Made by a program: the position numbers and the translations under genes | Shown: in pieces, positions 39,501 through 45,620 of the stretch | Layout of the letters: each line of letters opens with the position of its first letter | Numbering within the stretch: position 1 is the first letter of the stretch | The notes under the pieces: model-generated | The model's database searches: none | Told to the model about the DNA's origin: nothing | What the model saw: only the letters and a program-made list of their open reading frames with translations | Assembly: GCA_022414725.1 (NCBI GenBank) | Contig: CM039467.1 | Location: 9,783,217-9,847,216, forward strand | From: Microglena sp. YARC | Lineage: Eukaryota > Chlorophyta > Chlorophyceae > Chlamydomonadales > Chlamydomonadaceae | DNA length: 64,000 nt | Reading direction: 5' to 3'

Positions 39501-42500
39501 AGGACAGCTGCTCTAGCAGCAAAGTTGCATCTACAGAAAGGTAGGCTCAAGGCGATGGAATACTCAGAAGCTGTTATATTTGTCGAATGCATAACAGTTG
39601 ATCTTTAAAACAGGTACTGGGATCTATTTACCGTGTTTAGTGATTGCTGTGTGCATAACAGCGGCTCTAGAAGCAAACCTGCATTTTCTGAAAGCCTGGC
39701 TACAGGTACGACAGTCACTGCCAGTTGTACATTTTATTTATTTTTATTTATTTTCACTGTAGCACAAACTCAGTGCCCCCGTAGGTAAAGCGATTGTTTG
39801 GGGGTTCAGTTCATCAGTGCTTTTTCGTTGTAAGCCCTGCCTGCCATGCAAGTCCCTTTAGCCTACCCCTGGACTGTAACAACACCCAGCCCAGCCCAGC
39901 CCAGCCCAGCCCAGCCCAGCCCAGCCCAGCCCAGCCCAGCCCAGCCCAACCCAACCCAACCCAACCCAACCCAACCCAACCCAACCCAACCCAACCCAAC
40001 CCAACCCAACCCAACCCAGCCCAGCCCAGCCCAGCCCAACCCAACCCAACCCAACCCAACCCAACCCAACCCAACCCAACCCAACCCAACCCTACCCAAC
40101 CCAACCCAACCCAGCCCAGCCCAGCCCAGCCCAGCCCCCGTCCCGTCCCGTCCCGTCCGTCCGTCCGTCTGCCGAGCATCCATATATCCATACATCCACC
40201 TATCCATCCATCCGACCACTGTTTCTTTTTTTAGATAAGAATGGTAGCTTCCAGCCAGCTCGAATAGCCAGCCACTGGGTCAAACCCAATGCTTGAAGCT
40301 GCGTTGGAATCAGTTTTGTTTTCAAATCTGAAAGTAGGTTTTTTCTAGCTTTTTGGTGTTAAGCCTCCCCTAGGGACAGCGTTTTAGTGCTTTCTCTAGC
40401 TTTTCATAGCTTTTTAAGGCCATTTAGGGTAAAACAAAAACTTGTATTTGTTTTTTATAGCGACAATTTTGCTAAAACGGAGTCAAAACTAGCGATTGCT
40501 TTATGTAGCAGGCAAAATAATCCCTGGTTGGAATTCCTTTCATATCAGCTTTGAATCGTACTAGCTAGCTCCAGGTTTGGCTCATGGTCAGAAAAAGGGA
40601 GCTAATTAGAAGCTGCCACGCGTAGCCCAAGTTAGAAAAAATACAAAGTGCAAAAATAGTTAACAAAACATACAACAATAAACAACATTAAACAGTGCAT
40701 AAACAAATAAACAAAAATAAACAAAAATGTACAACAATAGACAACATTAAACAGTGCATTCAAAAATAAACAAAAATAAACAAAATAAACAAAAATGAAC
40801 AGTGCATCCATCCATCTATCCACCCACCCAAACCATGCAGGAGACTGCGGACATGCGTAGATATGCGTATATATGGGTATCCCAAAAAATAAAGAGTGCA
40901 TCCATCCACCCACCCTCCCACCCGAACCATGCAGGATACAGCGGAGGCATCAGGCTTGAGCATGCAGCTTCTGATCACAGGCACCCCACTCGCCACACAG
41001 CAAGCTGCCATCTTAGTTTGTTCCTCAGTGCTGCGACACTTCTGGGAAGGTGCATCTGCTAAGGCCAACCCACGCGCAGGCTCTGTACAGCCGGGACTAA
41101 TACCCCAGCAGCTGCAACAGCAGCAGGCTCGGATACAGACCCCAGGCCTCTCAGGCCCATCAGGCCCTCCACAGCCCATCCGCAACCCACCCCTTTCAGC
41201 CCCCCCAGGCCCTCAACCCCTCCCAGTGCCCTTCCCCGTGTGCCGGGCCCCTGTGGGTGCCCCGGTTGGAGAGAGCGAGACCTCCATCGAGGGCTTCTTC
41301 TGCGCCATGCCTAGCGTAAACCCGCTCAGTGCCGCCATCCTCCTGGCAGTACTTCGAGACACCGGGACCAGCCTCCGCCAGCTCATATGCTCACCTGATC
41401 TATACGAGCACCCCTATGTTGTTGACTTTCTCCCCCCACAAAGCATCCAGCTCATGCGAGCCCAGCTGGAGGCGATCAACATCCGGGTGGAGGAGGAGGA
41501 CAGCCTGGAAGGGGGGGGGCCTGCCGGCGCCATGGGGTCCTTGTCGCAATTAGGGGCACAACATGTTGACCATGAGAGAGGCGGTCTTGATGTACATGCG
41601 CATTACATGCATCAAGCTGGGGGTATGCCATATGTAATGTGTGCAGGGTCACAGGGGCAAGGATACCACAGGCCGGAGGGAGAAGGGCAAATGAGCGTAG
41701 AGGCACAGGGCCAAGGGTACAGAGGGCCAGAGGGCCAAGGGTATCGGGGTGCAGAGGCACAGGAACAAGGATACAGGAGAGTCCATGAAGGACAGGGGTA
41801 CAGAGGTGCTGGGGCACTGGGTCAAGGGTACAGAGGCCCAGAGGGAGAGAGGCACAGCTGGCCAGAGGGACAAGGGTATCGGGGTGTAGAGGCACAGGAA
41901 CAAGGCTACAGAGACCTTGAGGGACATGGGTACAACGGCGTAAAGGAACGTGGGTTCAGCGGCCCAGAGGGGCAGGGGTACAGGGGCTTGGAGGGATCCA
42001 GGGGTAGGCCACAAGAACCAGGCTCAAGGGACCAGGACGCACCTAGATATCAGCAGCAGCAGCAGCAGCAGCAGCAGCAAAATGCTGATTCCCCCAGGCA
42101 TGGAATGGATGAGCATGCTCCAGGCCATCCAGGTGCAGCCAACCCAGACCCCCGGGCAATGGGTTGGGACCGAGATGAGCGCGCCAGCTTGCAACATCAT
42201 CAGTACCATCAACAGCCCTACCAGGCGCAGCAGGGGGTCAAACGCCCACGATATTGTCGACCAGAATATGGGGGCGAAAGGGAAGGGTACCCAGTCCCAC
42301 AGGGGCATGCACACCTGGGCCCACAGGCACATAGGTATGCAGACCCACAGGGGCATGCTAACCCAGGTCCACAAGCACATGGGTATACAGACCCACAGGG
42401 GCATGCTAACCCAGGTCCACAAGCACATGGGTATACAGACCCACAGGGACATGCGCACCCAGGTCCGCAAGCACATGGGTATGCAGACCAACAGAGAAGA

Positions 42501-44720
42501 TATGGGTACGGAGGCCCCAAGGGACAAGATGAGAGAGGCCTGCAGGGGCATGGGTATGCAGGTAGGCAGGGATATGGGAAAAGAAGCCAAGAAGGGTATG
42601 GGCATCCAGCTCCACTGGGCCAAGAAGGACAGGATGGCAGAGGCCCACAGAGAAGAGATGGGTATAGAGGCCCACAGGGACAGGGGCACCCAGCTGCATT
42701 GGAGCATGGGTATACAGACCCTCATGGACATGCGCACCCTGGCCCCCAGGGAAGATACAGGGGCCCTGAGGAGCAAGCTGGTAGAGGCCCACAGGGATAT
42801 GGGTACAAAGGCACAGAGGGACATGCCCCGAGGAATGTGGACCTGGAGGGAAATGGCTCAGAGGAATATGGGTACAGTGGCCCTCAGGGACATGGCTCCA
42901 GGGGCTTGGGCGAATATGGGGGGCCCAGGGGTGTAGAGCGATATGGGCGGTGCAGGGGACCAGAGGGACAGATGTACGGGGGCGTTGATGTATATGGATA
43001 CAGAGGCCAGGGGGGACAAGACTGGTCTAGCGATGCTGGTGCGGTTGCTGGTGGGGGCGCGGGCGCGGGTGAGGGGACATTTGGGGACCAGTGGGACCAA
43101 TTGGATGGACCTGAACTGCTTGATCTTGACGGTGATGATGATGACGATGCAGATGATAGTGATCACTCAAGGACCCTGAACTTGCAGCACTCAGCGGCCA
43201 TGCAGCAGCTTGTACCAGGGTATGATAATGCGCGCATGCCCCCCCCAGGGTTTGAAAGCAAGATGCCGCGGAGAGGGGGGGCTGCTGCTAAGGCAGAGAG
43301 ACTACAGTGTAGGGAATCAGCAGCAGCCTTGGGGAGGCACCAACCCGCTTTCTCACGTCTTGGAGGGCTAGGAGGGCGGTCAGCCCAAGAGAGCGGCAGG
43401 CCCCGCTTACCTGGCGGGAGTGGCAGAGGCAGGAGACAGAAGGAGCTCCAACAGCAGAGCCAACATGGTGATGGTGGTGGTGGTGGTGGTGGTGGCGCTG
43501 CTGGTAGGCCAATGGATGGCTCAGAGTTTAGCTACGACAAGGAGCTTGGGTTCTTGGATGAGTTCAATAGCTGCATTGAGGATGAACCCCCTTTTGACCA
43601 GGCCCCCTCAATCCATACGTCCAGGCCCCCCCAATCTATGCTCTCCCAGGGGACCAAGATGTCGGTCCCAGCTGGCGTGGGTGGGGTGCTCAACCGACTG
43701 CCGCCCCAGGCCAAGGGAGGTGGTGGTGGTGGCAGTGCTGCTGCTGCTTCTGTTGGTGAGCCTGGCTACTGGCTTGGCCTGAGCAGGGCAGCAACCAAGC
43801 CAAGCCGGGGCAAGCAGGCAGGTCAGCTTAACCTAGGGAACGCTGACGATTTCCCAGGCAGGTCTTGGGGAAAGAGCAAAACACATGCTGGTAAGAAATG
43901 AATATAGATCCGATATATGCATACATTTGTTTTTATTTTCAGTGTTACATTAAAAAAATATGTTTAAACTTGGTTGGTCAACCTGCTTCTGGCTTGGCCT
44001 GATCAGGGCAGCAACTTAGCCAAGCCGGGGCAAGCAGGCAGGTCAGCTTAACCTAGGGAGCGCTGACAATTTCCCAGCCAGGTCTTGGGGAAAGAGCAAA
44101 ACGCATGCTGGTGGGAAATGAATATATATATCATTATATATATACGCATACATGCATACATTTGTTTTCATTTTCAGTGTTACATTTATTTATTTTATGT
44201 TAATACTCGGGTGGTCAACCTGGCTGCTGGCTAGGCCTGCGCAGTGTAGCAACCAAGCCAATCCGGGCAAGCAGGTAAGCCAGATTACCCACCTCCCTCC
44301 AAGCCCACCCACCACCACCACTACCACCACCAAACCACACACACACAGTCCCCACACGCAAACATGCACATAAGAAATTCATTTTAGCCTAATTGGCTAT
44401 CCCCTGGACTGTAAAATGCATACATAAACACACATACACACACATCACTGACACCGCTGAAACACACCACCCACCCACAACCACTCACCCACCACGACCA
44501 CCACCTACATCCACCAGGAGCCCCCCAAAGCACCAAGAAAAAGCAGAAACTGGCTGATGGTTGGCCTGCAGGCGGTTTGAGCTCATTGCAACGCCAACCA
44601 CCTAAGGCGGTCAACATGACAGCTACCGCCGCCAGAGCTCCTGCCGAGGCCCGTGGGGGTCCAAATCCTCATCACCCAGATGCTTCCAACACACGGCAGC
44701 AAGCACAAGACATCATCTAA
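12548..44720 (+). CDS. Candidate SHOC1/ZIP2-like meiotic crossover protein (XPF-like), giant gene
   Basis: Eleven exons (12548-13228, 13428-13529, 14789-17074, 18424-18564, 22250-22411, 24077-24157, 25615-25878, 31162-32865, 36972-37118, 40935-43890, 44518-44720) join in frame into about 2,900 residues. The core reads in order: a helicase-like remnant (LGSTLISLQDAKKK, VEDNPKQGAMKQILEDMNKK, TKVLVVGDSRSFFTLYKLVF), an XPF-like strand-helix region (MAYSEAFVIVECRTAALAAK, then GLSMQLLITGTPLATQQAAI), and a helix-hairpin-helix (GFFCAMPSVNPLSAAILLAV). This order, including the 'P-S-V-N-P' helix-hairpin-helix, matches what I know of plant and animal SHOC1/ZIP2, XPF relatives that act with a SPO16/ERCC1-like partner on meiotic recombination intermediates. 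I see no ERKxxxD nuclease signature, as expected for that family. The protein is about twice the usual length because of low-complexity insertions. The family call rests on reading the sequence only. A different XPF/MUS81-superfamily member is the main alternative. Confidence 0.5.
13428..13529 (+). CDS. SHOC1-like gene, exon 2
   Basis: The 34 codons read VGSALTVGQMCKKVMMEMGD, then YDLLLHETHNHKEQ. Acceptor 'ttgttacag', donor GTGAGG, phase 0 at both ends. It is compact and not low-complexity. Confidence 0.7.
13530..14788. other. Intron 2 of the SHOC1-like gene; repeats only
   Basis: The intron holds a homopolymer C run near 14360 and one copy of a dispersed family at about 14400-14500 ('tgttgggcaagtccctattt', 'ggcctacccctggactataa', 'cattcatacatac'). 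It also holds a GTT microsatellite with 'accggttg' at 14663-14690, whose inverted counterpart is at 21850-21935. No extra exon is evident. Confidence 0.6.
14789..17074 (+). CDS. SHOC1-like gene, exon 3 (large)
   Basis: The exon has 762 codons, preceded by 'ttctattgcag' and followed by the donor GTGAGT (17075). The open frame extends upstream into a poly-Leu stretch that is intronic GTT repeat. The start is therefore set at the acceptor, DTFGILPVPM. Residues about 150-260 look globular (VIDLMVAASIKHDQSMFMKV; KMPYMWLPIP). Coding for residues about 500-595 is a Gln/Pro/Leu/Ala tandem repeat (ALQPAL type) at 16297-16570. The end is charged and helical (HEL LQKELQQMDEERLAR). Confidence 0.7.
17270..17690. 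repeat. Tandem repeat, about 80-bp unit, in intron 3
   Basis: About five units carry 'catgatcggaccgggtcacg', 'ggcctacccctggactgtaa' and 'catacatacc'. The 'cctacccctggactgtaac' phrase is a dispersed family also seen at 14.4, 26.2 (reverse), 33.9, 39.8 and 44.4 kb. Confidence 0.85.
17695..17930. mobile_element. Possible SINE-like dispersed element (family 2)
   Basis: The sequence 'ctggagttcgagccccgc' resembles a Pol III B box. It is followed by 'agccccctcttcaagggggc' and 'gggagcccccatgtttaccc', the latter two shared with 58258-58400 and 60420-60450. An A box is not convincing, so the call is tentative. Confidence 0.35.
18120..18423 (+). repeat. Copies of the exon 4 acceptor edge separated by telomere-like motifs
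   Basis: The start of exon 4 (GTGGACAATGC, coding VDNAVMLSGI) is pre-figured by copies starting at 18165, 18233 and 18301, each right after a 'cag'. Between copies lie CCTAAACCCTAAACCC stretches. Units are about 68 bp. The true exon follows at 18424. Confidence 0.8.
18424..18564 (+). CDS. SHOC1-like gene, exon 4
   Basis: The 47 codons read VDNAVMLSGIWRPQVIERAI, then EDVEQTQKSG... to ...GTVAQILK. The acceptor is 'atatcag' and the donor GTACAA; both ends are phase 0. It is likely part of the helical helicase-like region. Confidence 0.65.
18565..19065 (+). repeat. TG-rich satellite built from the exon 4 donor junction
   Basis: Four units of about 119 bp each contain 'gcacatctcttgagggtgca' plus 'acgatgtatgtatg'. 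This is homologous to the exon 4 end and donor ('gctcaaatcttgaaggtaca', 'atgatgtatgtatg'). A TGTG-rich filler makes up the rest of each unit. The exon-intron boundary has thus been amplified downstream of itself. Confidence 0.75.
19066..20210 (+). repeat. Tandem repeat, eight to nine units of about 120-130 bp
   Basis: Each unit contains 'agtaatgccaccagtactga', 'agcggttctgcatgccctta' and 'tacgatctggggca', followed by 'ttgtttgtttctgctgac'. Related single copies continue to about 22230 ('atgccattagtactaagacg', 'tgcccccttg', 'tacacgctcatatggaaga'). The last sits immediately upstream of exon 5, so this looks like amplification of the exon 5 acceptor flank. Some units alternate between two variants, suggesting pairwise expansion. 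Confidence 0.75.
20211..21160. repeat. Further degenerate repeats in intron 4
   Basis: Units of about 105 bp at 20280-20560 carry 'agtacgccttattgcgaggc'. A CA-rich array lies at 20880-20990. Single units follow with 'ctggcaacacttgatgca' (21010-21135). No coding exon is evident. Confidence 0.65.
21165..21345. mobile_element. Palindromic MITE-like element (family 2, ATATCATATGAT)
   Basis: The left end has 'gaacggcaatatgatatcat' and the right end 'catcatatgatatgccgttc', inverted partners. The interior holds 'gccggcagtctggcaaggct'. Relatives occur at 26478-26660, 34045-34115 (deleted), 52322-52800 and 53150-53200. Confidence 0.75.
21346..22249. repeat. Degenerate exon 5 flank copies and C/A-rich low complexity
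   Basis: Copies of the exon 5 flank occur at about 21685-21775 and 21970-22040. A CCACC/CAACCA tract spans 22090-22220. The segment 21850-21935 is the inverted partner of 14600-14690 ('accggtaaatcaactgg'). Confidence 0.6.
22250..22411 (+). CDS. SHOC1-like gene, exon 5
   Basis: The 54 codons read IYSAMLALRQTAVAIAEHGV, then QVAHIFCHNICSQLPHLKKA and LGSTLISLQDAKKK, followed by donor GTGCGT. The start at 22250 after 'atggaag' is chosen because it alone keeps phase 0. The acceptor tract is weak, so the left edge could be off. The end leads into exon 6 (VEDGSVEDNPKQ), a typical helicase-core-like helix plus ExxDxPK pattern. Confidence 0.6.
22462..22673 (-). mobile_element. tRNA-derived SINE with 11-bp target duplication
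   Basis: On the minus strand the head reads 'atggtctagtggtagacc' (A box TGGTCTAGTGG) and 'gggggttcgactccccctt' (B box GGTTCGACTCC). It continues with a tRNA-unrelated body and the tail 'ccaccaggcgttatcatta'. The direct repeat ACCTGTCTGTA flanks it at 22451-22461 and 22674-22684. It lies between exon 5 and a partial copy of exon 5. Confidence 0.9.
22690..22835 (+). repeat. Diverged partial copy of exon 5 with its donor
   Basis: It reads ALGYTLAILQAAKKK followed by 'gtgcgcgga', parallel to exon 5 (ALGSTLISLQDAKKK, GTGCGT). The 5' half is much more diverged. It could be a cassette exon or relic. Confidence 0.65.
22900..24076 (+). repeat. Array of exon 6 acceptor copies
   Basis: About nine copies of 'cccaggttgaggacggtag' or 'tctaggttgacgacggtag' precede the true exon 6 (about 22932, 23202, 23357, 23424, 23557, 23622, 23748, 23819 and 23946). 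Short units 'gtagtgtggcggacaactaa' are interspersed. Several keep the acceptor AG and the VEDGSV/VDDSIV reading frame. Confidence 0.85.
24077..24157 (+). CDS. SHOC1-like gene, exon 6
   Basis: The 27 codons read VEDGSVEDNPKQGAMKQILE and DMNKKTK. The acceptor is 'gtccccag' and the donor GTAGGT; both ends are phase 0. The 'E-D-N-P-K' pattern followed by a helix resembles the segment preceding the last helicase-like subdomain in XPF relatives. Confidence 0.65.
24158..24430 (+). repeat. Copies of the exon 6 donor side
   Basis: 'gaagcaaatccttgaataca' and 'tgaacaagacaatacaggta' (24247-24292) and a further copy at 24338-24382 repeat the exon 6 end with GTAAGT/GTAGGC donors. The unit is about 95 bp. 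Confidence 0.8.
24448..24660. repeat. Trinucleotide microsatellite block
   Basis: (CTC)n, then (ACT)n, (TCA)n, (CCA)n and again (TCA)n run without interruption. Homopeptide open frames here (poly-Ser, poly-His, poly-Asp) are artefacts. Confidence 0.95.
24680..25614 (+). repeat. Copies of exon 7 start separated by trinucleotide arrays
   Basis: The coding start of exon 7 (STKVLVVGDS, FFTLYKLVFA) occurs in diverged form at about 24688, 25048, 25246 and 25431, with a fragment at 24835-24870. The first reads IKVLVVEDSCSFFTLHNLIF. Spacing between the last three is 185 bp. Each has an AG directly before it. TCATCA/CTCCTC microsatellites fill the gaps. Confidence 0.8.
25615..25878 (+). CDS. SHOC1-like gene, exon 7
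   Basis: The 88 codons begin STKVLVVGDSRSFFTLYKLV, then FAAGYKPAQLKRRG, followed by an Ala/Ser/Gly-rich linker ending VESYSSQ. The acceptor is 'gacgcag' and the donor GTAAGG; both ends are phase 0. 'KVLVV' plus 'FFTLYKLV' fits a beta-strand and helix of a helicase-like fold. I first considered a response-regulator receiver because of one array copy (VLVVEDS). The flanking exons argue against it. Confidence 0.65.
25879..26477. other. Intron 7, left part; no gene
   Basis: It contains one reverse copy of the dispersed 'gtatgttacagtccaggggt' family (about 26175-26240). Otherwise it is unremarkable. Confidence 0.5.
26478..26660. mobile_element. Palindromic MITE-like element (family 2)
   Basis: The ends are 'gatcggcagtatgatatcat' and 'catcatatgatttgccgttc'. 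The flanks 'ctacttaccac' occur on both sides (about 26463 and 26657) and may be a target duplication, though they also match the satellite unit. The interior has 'gccggcggtctgactaggtg', shared with other members. Confidence 0.7.
26661..31161 (+). repeat. Exon-8-derived satellite, about 28 units, with higher-order structure
   Basis: Each unit of about 120 bp (left end) to 166 bp contains an acceptor-like 'cacgcag', then the start of exon 8 ('gtacaacacattctgagaac', coding VQHILRTG), 'tatcatggcttcagagattc', an ATTCAA microsatellite, and 'cattcagctaataaactatt'. A distinctive variant unit ('gaacaaggtgcagttgtatc') occurs at about 29232 and 30893. The 'attctaattcaaatataaat' variant occurs near 28470 and 30130. 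This gives a higher-order period of about 1.66 kb, or ten units. Most units stay open in the exon frame for about 45 codons before a TGA. Confidence 0.93.
31162..32865 (+). CDS. SHOC1-like gene, exon 8 (large)
   Basis: The 568 codons start at the acceptor 'caccacgcag' with VQHIMRTGCRCIMASEIQAF and PLSSFDAIIRY, which I read as an XPF-like strand-helix-strand. Then come His/Asp/Gly/Pro-rich degenerate repeats (GDPHMHSHEGKGDPRIQEHD, 31573-32010) and Asn/Pro/Gly repeats (NPDLGNSN, 32247-32440). A compact end follows: LYEALLVVEHLVAATQAP and EIVERCMALADIAL, then CCCCIWPVSDAHAK, then donor GTGAGA. The frame is open throughout. Repeats are intronic-style expansions that became coding, or were tolerated as disordered linkers. 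Confidence 0.65.
32964..33053 (+). CDS. Possible duplicated cassette exon 8b
   Basis: The sequence copies the last 90 bp of exon 8, but with its own acceptor 'gggcttgcag' and donor GTGAGA. Its 30 codons read VVERCMTLGDIALTPSCCCC, then IWPVSDAHTK. It is phase 0 at both ends, so it could be added without frame change. It may instead be a non-functional junction copy like those elsewhere. Confidence 0.4.
33240..33770. repeat. Minisatellite, about 13 copies of a 39-bp unit
   Basis: The unit 'acatctgaatcagatggtca' plus 'tatggtacagctaccgctt' repeats every 39 bp. Because 39 is divisible by three, several frames stay open for over 500 bp. I treat these as artefacts, because no splice-compatible exon is apparent. 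Confidence 0.92.
33775..34700. other. Intron 8, middle part; dispersed repeats, no clear exon
   Basis: It contains a copy of the 'ggcctacccctagactgtca' family (33855-33920) with a CATA tract, and a deleted family-2 MITE at 34045-34115. Two related segments at about 34310-34370 and 34495-34560 share 'gaatcgagaa', 'tctgagaagtct' and 'aattctgcctg'. Confidence 0.5.
34700..36971 (+). repeat. Array of exon 9 acceptor copies with CACCCA filler
   Basis: Ten copies of 'gatgagtctggggaggtcct' (about 34762, 34896, 35091, 35256, 35410, 35568, 35729, 35891, 36052 and 36220) precede the true exon 9 at 36972. Most continue through 'gacagtggaaactacaagga' and 'ttgatgcagcttgtgatggc'. CCACC/CAACCC low-complexity sequence separates them. 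Five consecutive units near 35.1-36.0 kb are almost identical (about 160 bp), showing recent expansion. Confidence 0.92.
36972..37118 (+). CDS. SHOC1-like gene, exon 9
   Basis: The 49 codons read VDESGEVLTVETTRRLTQLG, MAYSEAFVIVECRTAALAAK and LHLQKARLQ. The acceptor is 'catatgcag' and the donor GTGCTC; both ends are phase 0. 'AFVIVECRTAALAAK' resembles the central strand and helix of an XPF-like nuclease fold, where SHOC1 proteins carry a similar I-L/V-E stretch. Confidence 0.7.
37119..37813 (+). repeat. Copies of the exon 9 donor side
   Basis: 'gcaggacagctgctctagca' and 'gcaaagcttcacctgcagaa' followed by 'agccaggctacaggtg' recur at about 37215, 37410 and 37595, with a shorter copy at 37765. 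Units are about 185 bp. Further copies lie at 39432-39760, beyond an inserted element. Confidence 0.88.
37815..39431. mobile_element. Candidate 1.6-kb non-autonomous element inserted in the exon 9 array
   Basis: The segment interrupts the exon 9 donor array. Its termini are 10-bp inverted repeats, TTTTCCTAAG (37815) and CTTAGGAAAA (39422). Near both ends lie several copies of ACGATTATTAATGTTT in the same orientation (37835, 37942, 37995, 39337 and 39391). Internal open frames (for example 37836-38534) resemble no protein I know. The superfamily is unclear. Confidence 0.5.
39432..39885 (+). repeat. Exon 9 donor copies, distal part, and dispersed repeat
   Basis: 'gaatgcaggacagctgctct' recurs at about 39498, with a diverged copy at 39650-39710. 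This is followed by the 'cctacccctggactgtaaca' family at about 39860. Confidence 0.75.
39886..40170. repeat. CCCAG/CCCAA pentanucleotide array
   Basis: Blocks of (CCCAG)n and (CCCAA)n alternate, ending in CCCGT and CCGT runs. The PSPAQ/PNPTQ open frames on both strands are artefacts. Confidence 0.97.
40217..40630. mobile_element. MITE-like element (family 1) with internal dispersed repeat
   Basis: The ends 'ggtagcttccagccagctcg' and 'agctaattagaagctgccac' match the family at 9.4-10.0 kb. 'ctagctagctccaggtttgg' is also shared. The centre (40316-40536) is the repeat also found at 6518-6745, which suggests a longer parental element or a nested insertion. Confidence 0.6.
40631..40934. repeat. 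AT-rich AAACA array and exon 10 acceptor copy
   Basis: 'aacaaaaataaacaaaa' repeats fill 40660-40800. 'aaccatgcaggagactgcgg' at 40833 is a copy of the exon 10 acceptor edge (true copy 'aaccatgcaggatacagcgg'). Confidence 0.7.
40935..43890 (+). CDS. SHOC1-like gene, exon 10 (large, helix-hairpin-helix and Gly/Gln/Tyr repeat)
   Basis: The exon has 985 codons plus one base. It begins DTAEASGLSMQLLITGTPLA, which completes the XPF-like fold. A Pro/Gln linker follows, then a helix-hairpin-helix candidate (EGFFCAMPSVNPLSAAILLA; SLRQLICSPDLYEHPYVVDF; LPPQSIQLMRAQLEAI) at about 41275-41485. About 500 residues of degenerate GPQGHGY/GPEGQGYRG repeats follow (41640-43010), with a poly-Gln run at about 42048-42078. 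Then come an acidic patch (LDLDGDDDDDADDSD) and a Gly/basic tail. The donor is GCTG/GTAAGA at 43891. Without splicing, translation would stop at 43899-43901. Confidence 0.65.
43891..44517 (+). repeat. Intron 10 with copies of the exon 10 end
   Basis: 43981-44118 repeats the last 135 bp of exon 10 ('caagccggggcaagcaggca', 'agcaaaacgcatgctgg'). 44221-44280 is a shorter copy ending in a good donor, GTAAGC. Sequence between is AT-rich, then CCACCACC. Confidence 0.85.
44518..44720 (+). CDS. SHOC1-like gene, last exon
   Basis: The acceptor 'catccaccag' is followed by 2 + 198 bases and TAA at 44718-44720. Joined to exon 10 (phase 1) it reads GAPQSTKKKQKLADGWPAGG, then LSSLQRQPPKAVNMTATAAR, and ends QAQDII. 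It is basic and probably disordered. Confidence 0.6.
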
Positions 44721-44739
44721 CCGATTCTCAGATTTTTCG

Positions 44740-45600
44740 TTCAAGGGGGGAGAAGGAGGTGTTGGTGCGCTGGAGCGTTACAGACAAAGCGAGCAAGCAC
44801 GTCCTAGCACCAGGCCCAGGAGATCTGATGGGTTGTAGAATGCGCCATGAATGTTTGGTTAAGTTGGGTAATAGGATGAGCCATACAGTTTTGCTTACAT
44901 ATGCTGCGTAGGGGATCGGGGATTCGGAGCGTTACAGAAAAAGCAGGCAAGCACACCCTAGCACCAGGACCAGGAGAGCTATTGGGTAATGGGGTGAGCC
45001 ATACAGGTTTGGTTACATGTTATGTCAGGCTGCTTACATATGCTGCGGAGAGTATTGGTGAGTCGGAGCATTACAGACAAAGCAAGCAAGCACACCCTAG
45101 CACCAGGACCAGGAGAGCTGTTGGGTAGTGGGGTGAGCTATACAGGTTTGGTTATATGTTCTAGCAAGCTGCTCGCGGTCTGCAGGCGGAGGGTTTTGGG
45201 GAGTCAAAGCATTGCAGACAAAGCGAGCAAGCACGCCCTAGCACCAGGCCCAGAAGAGCTGTTGGGTAGTAGGGTGAGCCATACATGTTTGGTTACATGT
45301 TATATCAAGTCTTTAGGCCTTCAGACATCAGGCCCAGGAGAGCTATTGGGTAATAGGATGGGCCATACAGGTTACGTTACATGTTCTATTTGGCTGCTTG
45401 CTGTCTGTAGGAGGAGGGTATTAGTGAGTCGGAGCATTGCAGACAAAGAGAGCAAGCACACCCCAGCACCAGGCCCAGAAGAGCTGTTGGGTAGTGAGCC
45501 ATGAATGTTTAGTTACATGTTCTACCTAGCCTTTAGACCTTCAGACAACAGGCTCAGGTGGGCTGTTGGGTGTAAGGGAGGGGTTATACAGTTTGGCTAC
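44740..45600. repeat. Tandem repeat, about 130-150-bp unit, six copies
   Basis: Each unit has 'cagacaaagcaagcaagcac', 'cctagcaccaggaccaggag' and 'gtgagccatacaggtttggt'. It lies directly downstream of the large gene. Short open frames are repeat by-products. Confidence 0.88.
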
Positions 45601-45620
45601 ATATTGTACCTGGCTGGGAG

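Noticed and set aside
39794..40238. PSPAQ/PNPTQ repeat proteins on both strands
   Set aside because: Pure CCCAG/CCCAA pentanucleotide array.
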